From Alphaproteobacteria bacterium (GTDB lineage: Bacteria; Pseudomonadota; Alphaproteobacteria; TMED109), in NCBI GenBank assembly GCA_022825235.1, contig JAJDYI010000033.1, positions 1 to 55,231 of the forward strand: a stretch of DNA of 55,231 nt. Direction: 5' to 3'. Below the pieces are notes generated by a model that ran no database searches, had not been told where the DNA came from, and worked only from the letters and a program-made list of their open reading frames with translations. Below, piece after piece: positions 44,068 through 52,078 of the stretch (positions are counted from its first letter, which is position 1; every line of letters begins with the position of its first letter). The position numbers and the translations under genes are program-made.

Positions 44068-44388
44068 CGCTCCTTCCTCCTCGCGCACGTCTCCGAGCAA
44101 GTCAAATATAAGACCTTTTTGGCCGAGAGTCAATCAAAAAGAAAATAGTATATGGTCCTTGAATAGCTAAAAAAGAGCCATATCTTACACCTCCAGCCCA
44201 AGGCAGTTCGCCGCATGGAGGCTTCGTTCGTTGGTACGCACATCCCGATCCCGGATGGGGGACCACATGGTGAAGGCAGTTCAAAGCCACCAGCCGGAAC
44301 CCACGTATCGAACGCGCAGTCGCCGCTCGGCAACCGCCCATCAACGCCAACCCTGGCAAAACCGAACCAATCCGAAGGAGGGTTCCCA
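44068..44388. promoter_or_regulatory. divergent promoter region with inverted repeat
   Basis: This 320-base interval separates the two divergent operons (RHH-GNAT-HTH-ImmA and Ubl-E1-DUF6527). Its first half is AT-rich. ATATGG (44150-44155) and CCATAT (44178-44183) form an inverted repeat that could bind the RHH or HTH regulator. No gene is seen in it. Confidence 0.5.
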
Positions 44389-44655
44389 ATGACCCGCAAC
44401 GATCCCGAAAAGAAAATCGACATCATCGTCAACGGCACGCCCCACCCTGTCCCAGGCGTCCCAGGCGACGAGGTATCGTTCGATCAAGTCGTCGACATCG
44501 CGTATCCGGACGGCGGACGCGGCCCGCTGATCACCTACACGGTGAACTTCTACAACGGTGCCGGCCGCCCACCCGAGGGCAAGCTGATTGAGGGGCAGGA
44601 AGCCAAGGTCAAGGACGGGACCGTGTTCAATGTCACACGCACTGATCGCTCGTAG
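44389..44655 (+). CDS. ubiquitin-like (multiubiquitin-domain) protein
   Basis: 88 residues: KKIDIIVNGTPHPVPGVPGD opens a beta-grasp domain, followed by SFDQVVDIAYP, ITYTVNFYNGAG and GTVFNVTRTDRS at the end. This is the bacterial multiubiquitin-type domain, present once here. The C-terminus lacks a terminal Gly-Gly, so conjugation in the standard manner would need another mechanism. An AAGGAGG seven bases before the ATG sets the start. Its 3' end overlaps the E1-like gene by 26 bases. Confidence 0.85.
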   Translation: MTRNDPEKKIDIIVNGTPHPVPGVPGDEVSFDQVVDIAYPDGGRGPLITYTVNFYNGAGRPPEGKLIEGQEAKVKDGTVFNVTRTDRS

Positions 44656-45826
44656 CCGCGACCTGCAGCGTTTGCAAGACGAGGGCTACACGCTTCGCAT
44701 TGTCGACCAGGCCTACCTTCTGGTCGACAATGTCCCGTATGTGACTGCTCAGGGCGAGGTTCATGAAGGCACTCTGGTGATGGACCTCACCTTGAATGAC
44801 GACGTCACGGTGAAGCCGACCACCCACGTCGCCAGTTGGACCGGCGAGTTTCCCCACTGCGCCAACCGTGAGAAGCTCCTTGCGTTGCTCGCGGAAGGCG
44901 CTGGAAAGACCTCGCTCTCCGATTCGTTTCCATCGGTCTATCAGTTCTCAGCCAAACCATCTGGCGGATACGAGGACTACCACCATAAGGTATCGACCTA
45001 CGTCGAAATTCTTGGCCGTGAGGCCAGGCAACTCGACCCGAACGCGAAGGCCCAACAGTGGAAAGTCACAATCGACCACGAAGATGACGAGAACGTCTTC
45101 CACTTTGCCGATACCGCCTCAGCGCGCCAGAACACGACCGACCTCGCCCGGAAGCTTCAGCCCGAGCGGGTAGCCATCGTAGGCGCAGGCGGGACCGGTT
45201 CTTATGTCCTCGATCTTGTAGCGAAGACATGGGTTCGGGGGATCCATGTGTTTGACGACGACCCGTTTCTCCAGCACAACGCCTTCCGTTCGCCTGGCTC
45301 CTTTGCGCGAGAGGAAATCGAAGGAGGTCCGATCAAGTCGACCCTTCATGCCGGCAGGTATGCCTCCATGCGGAAGGGCATCGTCGCCCACGAGACATGC
45401 ATCGATGACACCAACGTCGTGCAGTTGGGCGACTTCGACACGGTTTTTCTCTGCATGGACGGCCATCCGATCAAGGCGAAGATCCTGGACTTCTGCCTCG
45501 CCCACAACACCCTGCTCATTGACGTCGGCATGGGATTGCATCGCATGGGTGATTCGCTCGCTGGCACCCTCCGAACGACTACCTTTCTCTCCGGTCACAA
45601 CGACCACGCTGAGCACTGCATGGACATGGCAGGTGACGATGCGGAGGGTGAATACGACCGCAATGCCCAGCTTGCGGAGCTGAATGCGCTTAACGCCGCG
45701 CTCGCCGTGATCAAGTGGAAGAAGGTTCGCGGCTTCTATAACGACCTAATTCGGGAGCTCAGCTGCGAGTACGTCATCGATGGCAACAAGCTCATGAACT
45801 CCTTCCGCCTCGACCCGCCTTCATGA
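44630..45826 (+). CDS. ThiF/E1-like adenylyltransferase with N-terminal domain
   Basis: 398 residues. The N-terminal 150 (with TTHVASWTGEFPHC and Cys77) form a separate domain often seen before ThiF in these operons (DUF6791-like). The ThiF/E1 core begins VAIVGAGGTGSYVLDLVAK, with nucleotide loop 185-191, acidic Asp209-211 (HVFDDDPF) and FRSPGS. Cys330 (AEHCMDM) is a candidate thioester cysteine. It should adenylate the Ubl encoded just upstream. It overlaps the next gene by four bases. Confidence 0.88.
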   Translation: MSHALIARSRDLQRLQDEGYTLRIVDQAYLLVDNVPYVTAQGEVHEGTLVMDLTLNDDVTVKPTTHVASWTGEFPHCANREKLLALLAEGAGKTSLSDSFPSVYQFSAKPSGGYEDYHHKVSTYVEILGREARQLDPNAKAQQWKVTIDHEDDENVFHFADTASARQNTTDLARKLQPERVAIVGAGGTGSYVLDLVAKTWVRGIHVFDDDPFLQHNAFRSPGSFAREEIEGGPIKSTLHAGRYASMRKGIVAHETCIDDTNVVQLGDFDTVFLCMDGHPIKAKILDFCLAHNTLLIDVGMGLHRMGDSLAGTLRTTTFLSGHNDHAEHCMDMAGDDAEGEYDRNAQLAELNALNAALAVIKWKKVRGFYNDLIRELSCEYVIDGNKLMNSFRLDPPS

Positions 45827-46272
45827 AACTGTGCCAGATCACGCCCGCATTCGTCGACGAGATTCCGCGCGAGCTGGAGCCGGGCAAGCTTTACGTCTGC
45901 TGCCGCTACCGTGCGGTGAAACACCTCTGTGCGTGCGGCTGCGGCGTCGCCATCAACACCCCGCTGCACCCGACCGCCTGGACGCTGATCTGCAATGGCG
46001 TATCAGTCAGCTTGTGGCCGTCGATCGGCAATTGGAGCGAGAGCTGCCAGTCTCACTACTGGATCCGCAATTGCAGGATCCAATGGGCTCCAAAGTGGTC
46101 CCCACGACGGATCAAGAAAGAGCGAGCACCTCGGCAGCTGGAACTCGAGCGCTACTTCGACACCAAGGTGACTTCCGAAACTCGCCGACCCTTTCAGTTT
46201 GAACCCTCAACCTCGTCCCCTTCGTCCGGCTGGTTCAAACGCCTTTGCGACCTGTTCCTCCGCCGCCGGTAG
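45823..46272 (+). CDS. DUF6527-like protein of the Ubl operon
   Basis: 149 residues. A likely metal site is formed by HLCACGCG (Cys36, Cys38, Cys40) and CQSHYWIRN (Cys75, His78), with VSLWPSIGNWSE between, a pattern typical of the family found after multiubiquitin and ThiF genes. The C-terminal 50 residues are basic and variable. An E2, ligase or deconjugating role is not established. It is the last gene of the operon (ATGA overlap) and converges on the UDG-like gene. Confidence 0.82.
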   Translation: MKLCQITPAFVDEIPRELEPGKLYVCCRYRAVKHLCACGCGVAINTPLHPTAWTLICNGVSVSLWPSIGNWSESCQSHYWIRNCRIQWAPKWSPRRIKKERAPRQLELERYFDTKVTSETRRPFQFEPSTSSPSSGWFKRLCDLFLRRR

Positions 46273-46429
46273 AAACCTAAATTGCCCGCGGGGAACTGCT
46301 GGCTGCCGCTCGAACATCGGTAAGGAGATGGCCGCAAGCTAGACACCCCGGCCGCCTCAGCTCACCCCGAGCGAATATCCAGCAGCTCTTGGACTTGACC
46401 CTCTTCTCTTTCTTTCCTGTTCAGATCAA

Positions 46430-47074
46430 TCAAGCGTCATCGCAATGCCCATACAATTCCCTGATCTGCCGCAAAAAAATCTTCTGGCCTCCATAACTTG
46501 GATGCCGAACCTTTACGACAAGTTGAGGACGGTACAGCCGAAATGCCGCCACAGCTGCATCGTTTCCGATCGGAATCAGCCTACGCGGACACAAGAGCCC
46601 AATGAGTTCTGACAGCAAATCTTCGCCCGCCCGCCGTTCTTTTGAATTGTGTCCCCGATTAGTAAACGGGCTTCTTGCGACATGCGGATGCAGAGGGAAC
46701 ACGTTCCACAGAAAAACCGGTTCCTCGATTTGCTCCAGCACGGACCAAACAATCTTAGCCGTTCGTTCAGAGACCGCCTCTCCTTTCGTTGGCCGCTCGA
46801 CCGTCACGTTCCATCGCGCTGCATGGGTAACCAAATTGACGTCATCGGTCAGCGCCAGCCCGGTCCGTCGTCCACCTCGATGTCCGAGGTCTCTCCCCAA
46901 CCACAGTGCATCCACTTCCTCTTCTACCGCTGCATTCAACATGGCAAGCAGCGCTCTACGTCTACGGACCGGTGCATCCTCATGGTCATATACAGAGCAC
47001 CGTTCAGAATAAGGATTGAACGCGTTCTCGAACTTCAACTCCCGCACAGCGTCGACGAATTGTTCTGGAGTCAT
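46430..47074 (-). CDS. uracil-DNA glycosylase-like protein
   Basis: 214 residues. LWLGRDLGHRGGRRTGLALTD corresponds to the uracil-recognition loop region of UDG-superfamily proteins. VFLWNVFPLHPH and the C-terminal VRHPSYGGQKIFLRQI match the active-site Asn/His segments. The substrate is unknown. It is the last gene of a four-gene operon with TIR, Nmad2-like and MazG-like proteins, three bases after the latter. Its composition is AT-richer than genes at 1-30 kb. Confidence 0.8.
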   Translation of the reverse strand: MTPEQFVDAVRELKFENAFNPYSERCSVYDHEDAPVRRRRALLAMLNAAVEEEVDALWLGRDLGHRGGRRTGLALTDDVNLVTHAARWNVTVERPTKGEAVSERTAKIVWSVLEQIEEPVFLWNVFPLHPHVARSPFTNRGHNSKERRAGEDLLSELIGLLCPRRLIPIGNDAAVAAFRLYRPQLVVKVRHPSYGGQKIFLRQIRELYGHCDDA

Positions 47075-47077
47075 ATG

Positions 47078-48241
47078 CTAGCTCCCGCCAAGGCGACGGT
47101 ACCCTATCTCTCGAGCACGCCGATTGCCGATGACCACGCCCCCGTTATTCTCTTGCAGCTGCCTGAAAACGCCATAGCCCTCTAAGATTGCAGTTTCCCA
47201 AAGTACTAGTGGACATGCCTCTACCTCGTAACCTCGAACAAATTCTTGAACACCCTTCAACAGATCGAACGACACTCGGTTTTGATCTCGGAAATACTCC
47301 ATGGCTTTAGCTCGCGAAAATACCCACGCCGTTAAGCCTTCCTCCACCACTATTGCTCTTCCTCCATCCTGATCACGATCATATGCCGGGTCACTCTTAC
47401 GCTTCTGCTTGATCAATGCTCGAAATACAGGTGACCAATGTAATATAGCCGCATGCGCCAGATGAAAAACGTCATGAAATCTGTAATCGTCATTCTCGCC
47501 AATGTTGTCCGTAAGCGGATCGCCGATGAATACACCGTTCCACTGCAAATAGCTTTGTCCATTCTTTCGCTGTGTGAATGAGATCTCGAACTCATCTGGC
47601 AAGCGTTCCTCTTCGGGAAACTGGGCATCGAATGTCGGCAGGGTCTGAAAGTCGGGCTCCAAGAAGCGACCTCGCGCCTTTTCGGCGTTTGTCCGTACAA
47701 TTTCAGCAAATGGGATTGAAGCTGTTTGAACTGCTTGCAAATACACATCTGCGAATGAGCGCAAAGCACGTTCAGTATCGTCCCCCGAGCTCGACACTGA
47801 GAGTAGCTTTGAGGTCGCGCCGCCCAATTTCACCAGGACATCATCGAGTGATGCCAGTTCGGCCGCGCCGGAAATTCTTGAAATTGGATACGCAGGGGCA
47901 TCGCCCGCCGCAATGACATGACCGTATCTTTCCCCCGTAGTCGCCTCAGCAAATATATTCTCCAGACAATATTCAAGCCGTCTACAGAGCGTCGCGAAGT
48001 ACCAAAGAGCATCGCCCAACTCCTCGACTACCGCAACTCTGTAGCCTGAGTACGCTGTTTCTTCCCGATGGAGTTTCTTTATCGTTGCCATGACACTGCC
48101 AACTTCTCCAAACAATCCAAATAGGATCGGCCGGAGATCCTTCAAAGGCAGTTGATCGGTTGGCAGGATTTCTTTCTCGTAGTCGCGTAGCAGCACCGAT
48201 TGCTGTCGAAGCGAAGAAGCCGCCATAGTAATCTGTCTCAT
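47078..48241 (-). CDS. MazG-like nucleotide pyrophosphohydrolase with extra C-terminal domain
   Basis: 387 residues. The N-terminal all-alpha NTP-pyrophosphatase domain is seen in FGLFGEVGSVMATIKK and VVEELGDALWYFATL, which hold the Glu and Asp metal ligands of MazG/dUTPase-type helices. The remaining 220 residues include a conserved-looking HDVFHLAHAAILHWSP and VEEGLTAWVFSRAK, and are unassigned. MazG proteins hydrolyse NTPs or dNTPs. The gene lies between Nmad2-like and UDG-like genes with short spacings of 23 and 3 bases. Confidence 0.82.
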   Translation of the reverse strand: MRQITMAASSLRQQSVLLRDYEKEILPTDQLPLKDLRPILFGLFGEVGSVMATIKKLHREETAYSGYRVAVVEELGDALWYFATLCRRLEYCLENIFAEATTGERYGHVIAAGDAPAYPISRISGAAELASLDDVLVKLGGATSKLLSVSSSGDDTERALRSFADVYLQAVQTASIPFAEIVRTNAEKARGRFLEPDFQTLPTFDAQFPEEERLPDEFEISFTQRKNGQSYLQWNGVFIGDPLTDNIGENDDYRFHDVFHLAHAAILHWSPVFRALIKQKRKSDPAYDRDQDGGRAIVVEEGLTAWVFSRAKAMEYFRDQNRVSFDLLKGVQEFVRGYEVEACPLVLWETAILEGYGVFRQLQENNGGVVIGNRRAREIGYRRLGGS

Positions 48242-48264
48242 GGATCTAGCAATCTATCGCGAGA

Positions 48265-48858
48265 TCAATCCAGAGGATCCCCCAAATAGCCCTGCTGATC
48301 GAGAGAACGCAACCATGTAGTGAAGTCCCGAGCAAGATCATCAGGGAAGTTGCTCTTGTGATTGCGTCCAGCGCATATGTCATGACCGCTGTAATCTCGG
48401 AAGGCTTGATCGATAGGTGGACCATTACCTCCCCAGAATGCGTACTCCGCCCCCACAAGCACCCGATCCGCTTGGGTATCGTTGCGAATGTTGTGCAGAT
48501 TGGGGGCGCCGTCTGCGTAGCTATGATGCGAATCCTGCTGCTGCCAGCGACCGCGCTCATCCCTGTAATAAATGTTATCTCCAAACGCTTGTTTCAGACT
48601 GCCACGAAGATTCGGACGCTTCATGAGAAAGCGTTCGGCGAGCCAGTATTCGTTAAACGTCATGGCTTCTGAAACACGCATCGCAAATACAAGACGTCCT
48701 TGACGACCACGCACCTTGCTTCCGGTTCCAATAATCCAGTCGCCAAGCGCGGCTGCTTTCCTTATTCTAGGCTTGCACGTTGCCAGAGTACAAATTCCAA
48801 AAAACGGATTTGGCGCAAATCCATAATCTCGCGCGACAACATAGGAAAATAACTTCAT
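48265..48858 (-). CDS. Nmad2-like (nucleotide modification associated) protein
   Basis: 197 residues. GFAPNPFFGICTLATCKPRI and LGDWIIGTGSK at the N-terminus and FGDNIYYRDERGRW in the middle match the Nmad2 family, found near DNA base-modification and phage genes. Biochemical activity is unknown; a modified-nucleotide binding or synthesis role has been proposed for such domains. It starts eight bases after the TIR gene stop, inside the operon. Confidence 0.85.
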   Translation of the reverse strand: MKLFSYVVARDYGFAPNPFFGICTLATCKPRIRKAAALGDWIIGTGSKVRGRQGRLVFAMRVSEAMTFNEYWLAERFLMKRPNLRGSLKQAFGDNIYYRDERGRWQQQDSHHSYADGAPNLHNIRNDTQADRVLVGAEYAFWGGNGPPIDQAFRDYSGHDICAGRNHKSNFPDDLARDFTTWLRSLDQQGYLGDPLD

Positions 48859-48866
48859 TCTCGGCT

Positions 48867-49343
48867 CTACGCACAGCTGTATCGCTTAATCTGGCGGGGA
48901 GTGGGAGACGAGCCGTCCGGATTCTGCCAACCATCGATGTCTCCATTGATGGCGTCAATGATGCTGTTGCCAGTCCAACCGACCACTGCGTCCGCATATT
49001 TTGCCAGGGCTTCCGGCAATTCACAGCCAGCTTCACCATGCGCCCAGACACCGACAATACGCTTGTCCGCCTTGTGAGCGTATTCAATTTCCCAATTTAC
49101 ATAGTCACTGTCTTTTGTTTCAGGAGACACGTATACTACAACTGTCGAGCACTGCTGTATTCTTGGTGCTAGAATTTCTGACTTGATATAGTTTTCTGAA
49201 TGAGCATTGTTGGGATTGTCTGAACTGATGGAATAATCCCGGATCGTCATCCCGTTAGCGTTGAGCAAACCCTTCAGTTTGCCCAAGCCCGCATCATCCT
49301 CGCTAATGTGACTCACAAATACGTTCTTGATTTGATCTGACAT
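48867..49343 (-). CDS. TIR-domain protein (MTH538/ThsB-like)
   Basis: 158 residues, nearly all one TIR domain. NVFVSHISEDDAGLGKLKGLL is the first strand and helix, and NWEIEYAHKADKRIVGVW includes the candidate catalytic Glu. VVVYVSPETKDSDYV lies between. TIR domains of this group in Thoeris-type systems use NAD to make a cyclic signal, or deplete it. This gene heads the operon with Nmad2-, MazG- and UDG-like genes. Confidence 0.88.
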   Translation of the reverse strand: MSDQIKNVFVSHISEDDAGLGKLKGLLNANGMTIRDYSISSDNPNNAHSENYIKSEILAPRIQQCSTVVVYVSPETKDSDYVNWEIEYAHKADKRIVGVWAHGEAGCELPEALAKYADAVVGWTGNSIIDAINGDIDGWQNPDGSSPTPRQIKRYSCA

Positions 49344-49875
49344 GATCGGTCTGTTCCTTGATGAGCCTCAAGCTAGCTCAAGGCAGCATATCTAGGGGAG
49401 TTCAGGAATCAATATACAATATGCAGCGCCTAGCCGTCGAGATGAATTTGGGCCTTGCCGTCTTCCGACAGTCCCAGACCTTCACCGATTGCTGCGGCAG
49501 ACCTCCTCGCCAACCACTAGGCTTTTGCCTCGCTTGGGATCCGCCGACCGCTTGCCGACATTCTGAGTCGCCAGGACCCCGACCAATGCGCTCCACCACC
49601 GGCTAGCTCTCCGGCTCTCTACCAAGAGCACCGACCACCTGCATATCGGCAAGTCGTCCGAACACTCCTCTCTTGGATAAGTTCACCCGTGCACTCGCTG
49701 ACCCTTCTTATTCCATAGGCCAACGACGGACTAAATCAATGCGGGCGAACAAGATGGTAGTGCCTGTGACCCTCTTGCGGTCACACCTGCTCCGTACAAT
49801 CGTAACCAGACTGGCGGGCTGCGGGCGTCCGGCGAACAACACCTTTGGCCCACGTTCCAACAATCTGCCTTTCAT
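49344..49875. other. 530-base gap between two TIR operons
   Basis: This stretch lies between the TIR operon promoter and the SLATT gene stop on the same strand. The short frames here carry no recognisable motifs. It should include the promoter of the TIR-Nmad2-MazG-UDG operon near 49344-49420. I see no RNA gene, repeat or CRISPR. Confidence 0.5.
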
Positions 49876-50751
49876 CTAGTTTGCATCTCGGCGTGCCACC
49901 CACTGTGTATGCTCCCGAGAAAACGCCAATTCTGCCTCGTTGACGAAATCCGAAAACTCCTCCTCCGATGCTACCGCGTCTGACCGCGCTCGAATAATCC
50001 CAATCTCGTGGGCCGTCAAGTTATAGCTTGCAATCAACTCTCCGTGCCTCTTCATTTGCAGCCAGCCCAACGCCGATGTTGCCACAACAATTAAGGGATC
50101 GAATGCCAGCAAAATATAACTCACTCCGAACTCTTCCGCATTCAAACTGACGGCAGCGGCCACGTAGACCCCGACTGTCACTGTGATCCAGAGCCGCAGT
50201 GCCTTTCTATTTTGTGCTGACTTATTCACATACCAACTACGCTGATCATCAATACGATGCGCGACATAATACGAAATTCTTTCTTCAAGAATTTGTCCAC
50301 GTGCCTTAATCATTGACTCGGTGACTTGATCCGCATGCGCATCATGCAGATTTTCGGCGATATGCTGATTCGCCCTAAGTATATCATGCAAGAGATTTCG
50401 GAATTCAGATTTTGGAATCGCAATATTTGCCGCATCTGCAAACGGATGGGCTCGCATCGTGAACCGCCAAGTTGCTGTCTTTATGGATTCAGCCAATGCT
50501 CGACACTGGTACCAATCCTGATCCTTCTTCTTGAAGACCTTGTATACAAGTAGTCCGGCCAATACCACCAAGAATATGGAAATCAATAGAGGTGAAATTC
50601 CAGTCAATGTACGAGTAGCAGCTATTCCGCTGACACAGAACAGCAGGAAGTACTCCCACTTGATGATCCGCAGAAAATGACCCTGAGCAAGATTTGATCC
50701 ATTATCTGCACTCCGATAAAGTGCTGGAAACTCGAATCCAGTGCCACTCAT
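49876..50751 (-). CDS. SLATT/DUF4231-type membrane effector
   Basis: 291 residues. Two hydrophobic helices near the N-terminus (FLLFCVSGIAATRTL and LLISIFLVVLAGLLVY) are followed by DQDWYQCRALAESIKTATWRF, the SLATT signature, and a second membrane pair at about residues 215-260. SLATT proteins are predicted pore-forming effectors in defence operons. The ATG at 50751 overlaps the upstream TIR stop by four bases. An in-frame longer start would duplicate coding with the TIR gene. Confidence 0.88.
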   Translation of the reverse strand: MSGTGFEFPALYRSADNGSNLAQGHFLRIIKWEYFLLFCVSGIAATRTLTGISPLLISIFLVVLAGLLVYKVFKKKDQDWYQCRALAESIKTATWRFTMRAHPFADAANIAIPKSEFRNLLHDILRANQHIAENLHDAHADQVTESMIKARGQILEERISYYVAHRIDDQRSWYVNKSAQNRKALRLWITVTVGVYVAAAVSLNAEEFGVSYILLAFDPLIVVATSALGWLQMKRHGELIASYNLTAHEIGIIRARSDAVASEEEFSDFVNEAELAFSREHTQWVARRDAN

Positions 50752-51152
50752 GATATTTGCCGAATCCCTGCTACGATCGAATCTGTATTCCAGTTCACCA
50801 CCAAATTTGATGCTTGTGAGACAGCTAACGGCATTCGTTGAGCGCCCCAAGGCCGCACGCCTAGAACTGGCTTTCCAATGCTTCGAGAAAAGTCCATTTC
50901 GAATTGGATCCAGTCGCTATAGGAAGTCCACATGCCCGCAATGATAATTACACAGTGAACTGGTCGAATCTGCTGTCGTAACTCTTCTTTCATCCTAGCG
51001 GCTGCCAACGGCCCGAACGCCTTCGTCGCAGGTACGGAGTAGTTTCGCCACGAAAAGTACCGTCGATTGTTGAGCAGGTTAACCATTGATGTGTAGTTGC
51101 CATCGTATGACCATGAATGACTGATGAAAAGACGTTTTGGGATCAAAACCAT
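50748..51152 (-). CDS. TIR-domain protein (ThsB/MTH538-like) paired with SLATT
   Basis: 134 residues: KRLFISHSWSYDGNYTSMVNL opens the domain, then CVIIIAGMWTSYSDWIQFEM with the candidate catalytic Glu, and IGKPVLGVRPWG. This is the small ThsB-like TIR. Unlike the other TIR gene it is followed by a membrane protein gene that overlaps it, so the pair is probably a two-gene defence system in which TIR makes the signal and SLATT acts. Confidence 0.88.
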   Translation of the reverse strand: MVLIPKRLFISHSWSYDGNYTSMVNLLNNRRYFSWRNYSVPATKAFGPLAAARMKEELRQQIRPVHCVIIIAGMWTSYSDWIQFEMDFSRSIGKPVLGVRPWGAQRMPLAVSQASNLVVNWNTDSIVAGIRQIS

Positions 51153-51536
51153 TTCCTCTCAAACCTTACCGCATCGGGAATAGGTCATGAAACACAAATG
51201 TTTAGTTGTGTCCTAGTGCAGGACCTACTTGGCGCGTACGCAAGACTTGTGCACAGCGGGCAGGCCGTGAGGCTCCAGGCGCTCGCATTTGTCGGCCCTT
51301 CCGTATTAGCCGCATTCGACCCTCTCCACGGCCGTCATCGCACCGAAACCGGTCGGTTTCAACCCCAGGCCCCCCGCTGTCGTCGCCCCTCGTGCCTTCC
51401 GACCGAAAAGGGACCGAATGAGTCTTAGAGGTAGCATAGACTCCAGCACCGCGGGATTCCTGACCAGCGCGGTTCCCAGCCGGCCGGGGTCGTCCGCACA
51501 TCGTGCAAGTCAATCCGCTCCTCTCCGCTGACCGTG
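51153..51536. other. intergenic stretch at the island edge
   Basis: The region returns to high GC after about 51,200 and contains the start of the TIR-SLATT operon's promoter. No known gene is recognisable. Confidence 0.5.
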
Positions 51537-51770
51537 TCAATGCATAGCGACCTTCCCGATTCGGAATAGATCGGGACCGAATTGCACGAACTGGTCGAAC
51601 AATGGCATCTTCCGCCACTCGCAATGGCCCGTCCGTGTGGCATCCTCGCCGCGGCATTCGACCAGTCCGAACCAGCGCAACGGTCGCAGCCGGCGCAGCA
51701 CGAATAGCACCCGTGCCACCCAGTCCGGATCGCGCAGCACCGCCTCGTCCGGCAGTAAGCTGAAACGCAT
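51537..51770 (-). CDS. uncharacterised small protein
   Basis: 77 residues: MRFSLLPDEAVLRDPDWVARVL, then RRLRPLRWFGLVECRGE and MPLFDQFVQFGPDLFRIG. The regular amphipathic composition suggests a genuine protein, but I recognise no family. It follows another hypothetical gene, broken by a frameshift, 18 bases upstream, and both follow the autotransporter gene on the same strand. Confidence 0.45.
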   Translation of the reverse strand: MRFSLLPDEAVLRDPDWVARVLFVLRRLRPLRWFGLVECRGEDATRTGHCEWRKMPLFDQFVQFGPDLFRIGKVAMH

Positions 51771-51788
51771 CGGCGTTTGGGAATCCTG

Positions 51789-52009
51789 TCACTGGTCCCC
51801 AGTCGTCGAGAGAGACCACAGCGCCAGACCGATCTGCGGCTGGGGCCAGTAGCCGCACTCGGGCTCGCCGAACAAGTCGAAGCCAACCTCCCAGAAGCAG
51901 TTCCGGAAGAAGTTCCTTTGGACGCGCTCCCGTGCGCCTCGAACTCCGCCTGATAGGCCGGGAGACGCCGGAGGACCTGCCAGAACCGCGGGCCGTCCTT
52001 CAAGCGCAT
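51789..52009 (-). pseudogene. uncharacterised protein with a frameshift
   Basis: The first frame reads MRLKDGPRFWQVLRRLPAYQ and AEFEAH, and then the plausible continuation (RVQRNFFRNCFWEVGFDLFG, PECGYWPQPQIGLALWSL) is two bases out of register near 51930. The two frames together make a sensible protein of about 73 residues, preceding the small gene at 51770. The family is unknown. Confidence 0.45.
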
Positions 52010-52078
52010 CCCCACCCCGGCGCCCACAACCGTGCCAGGCTGTACTGCTACCTCTACCTGCACAGCTCCGGGCGCACC

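Noticed and set aside
48867-51152. A canonical Thoeris system
   Set aside because: Two ThsB-like TIR genes are present but no ThsA (SIR2-SLOG) gene, so the classical type is not complete.
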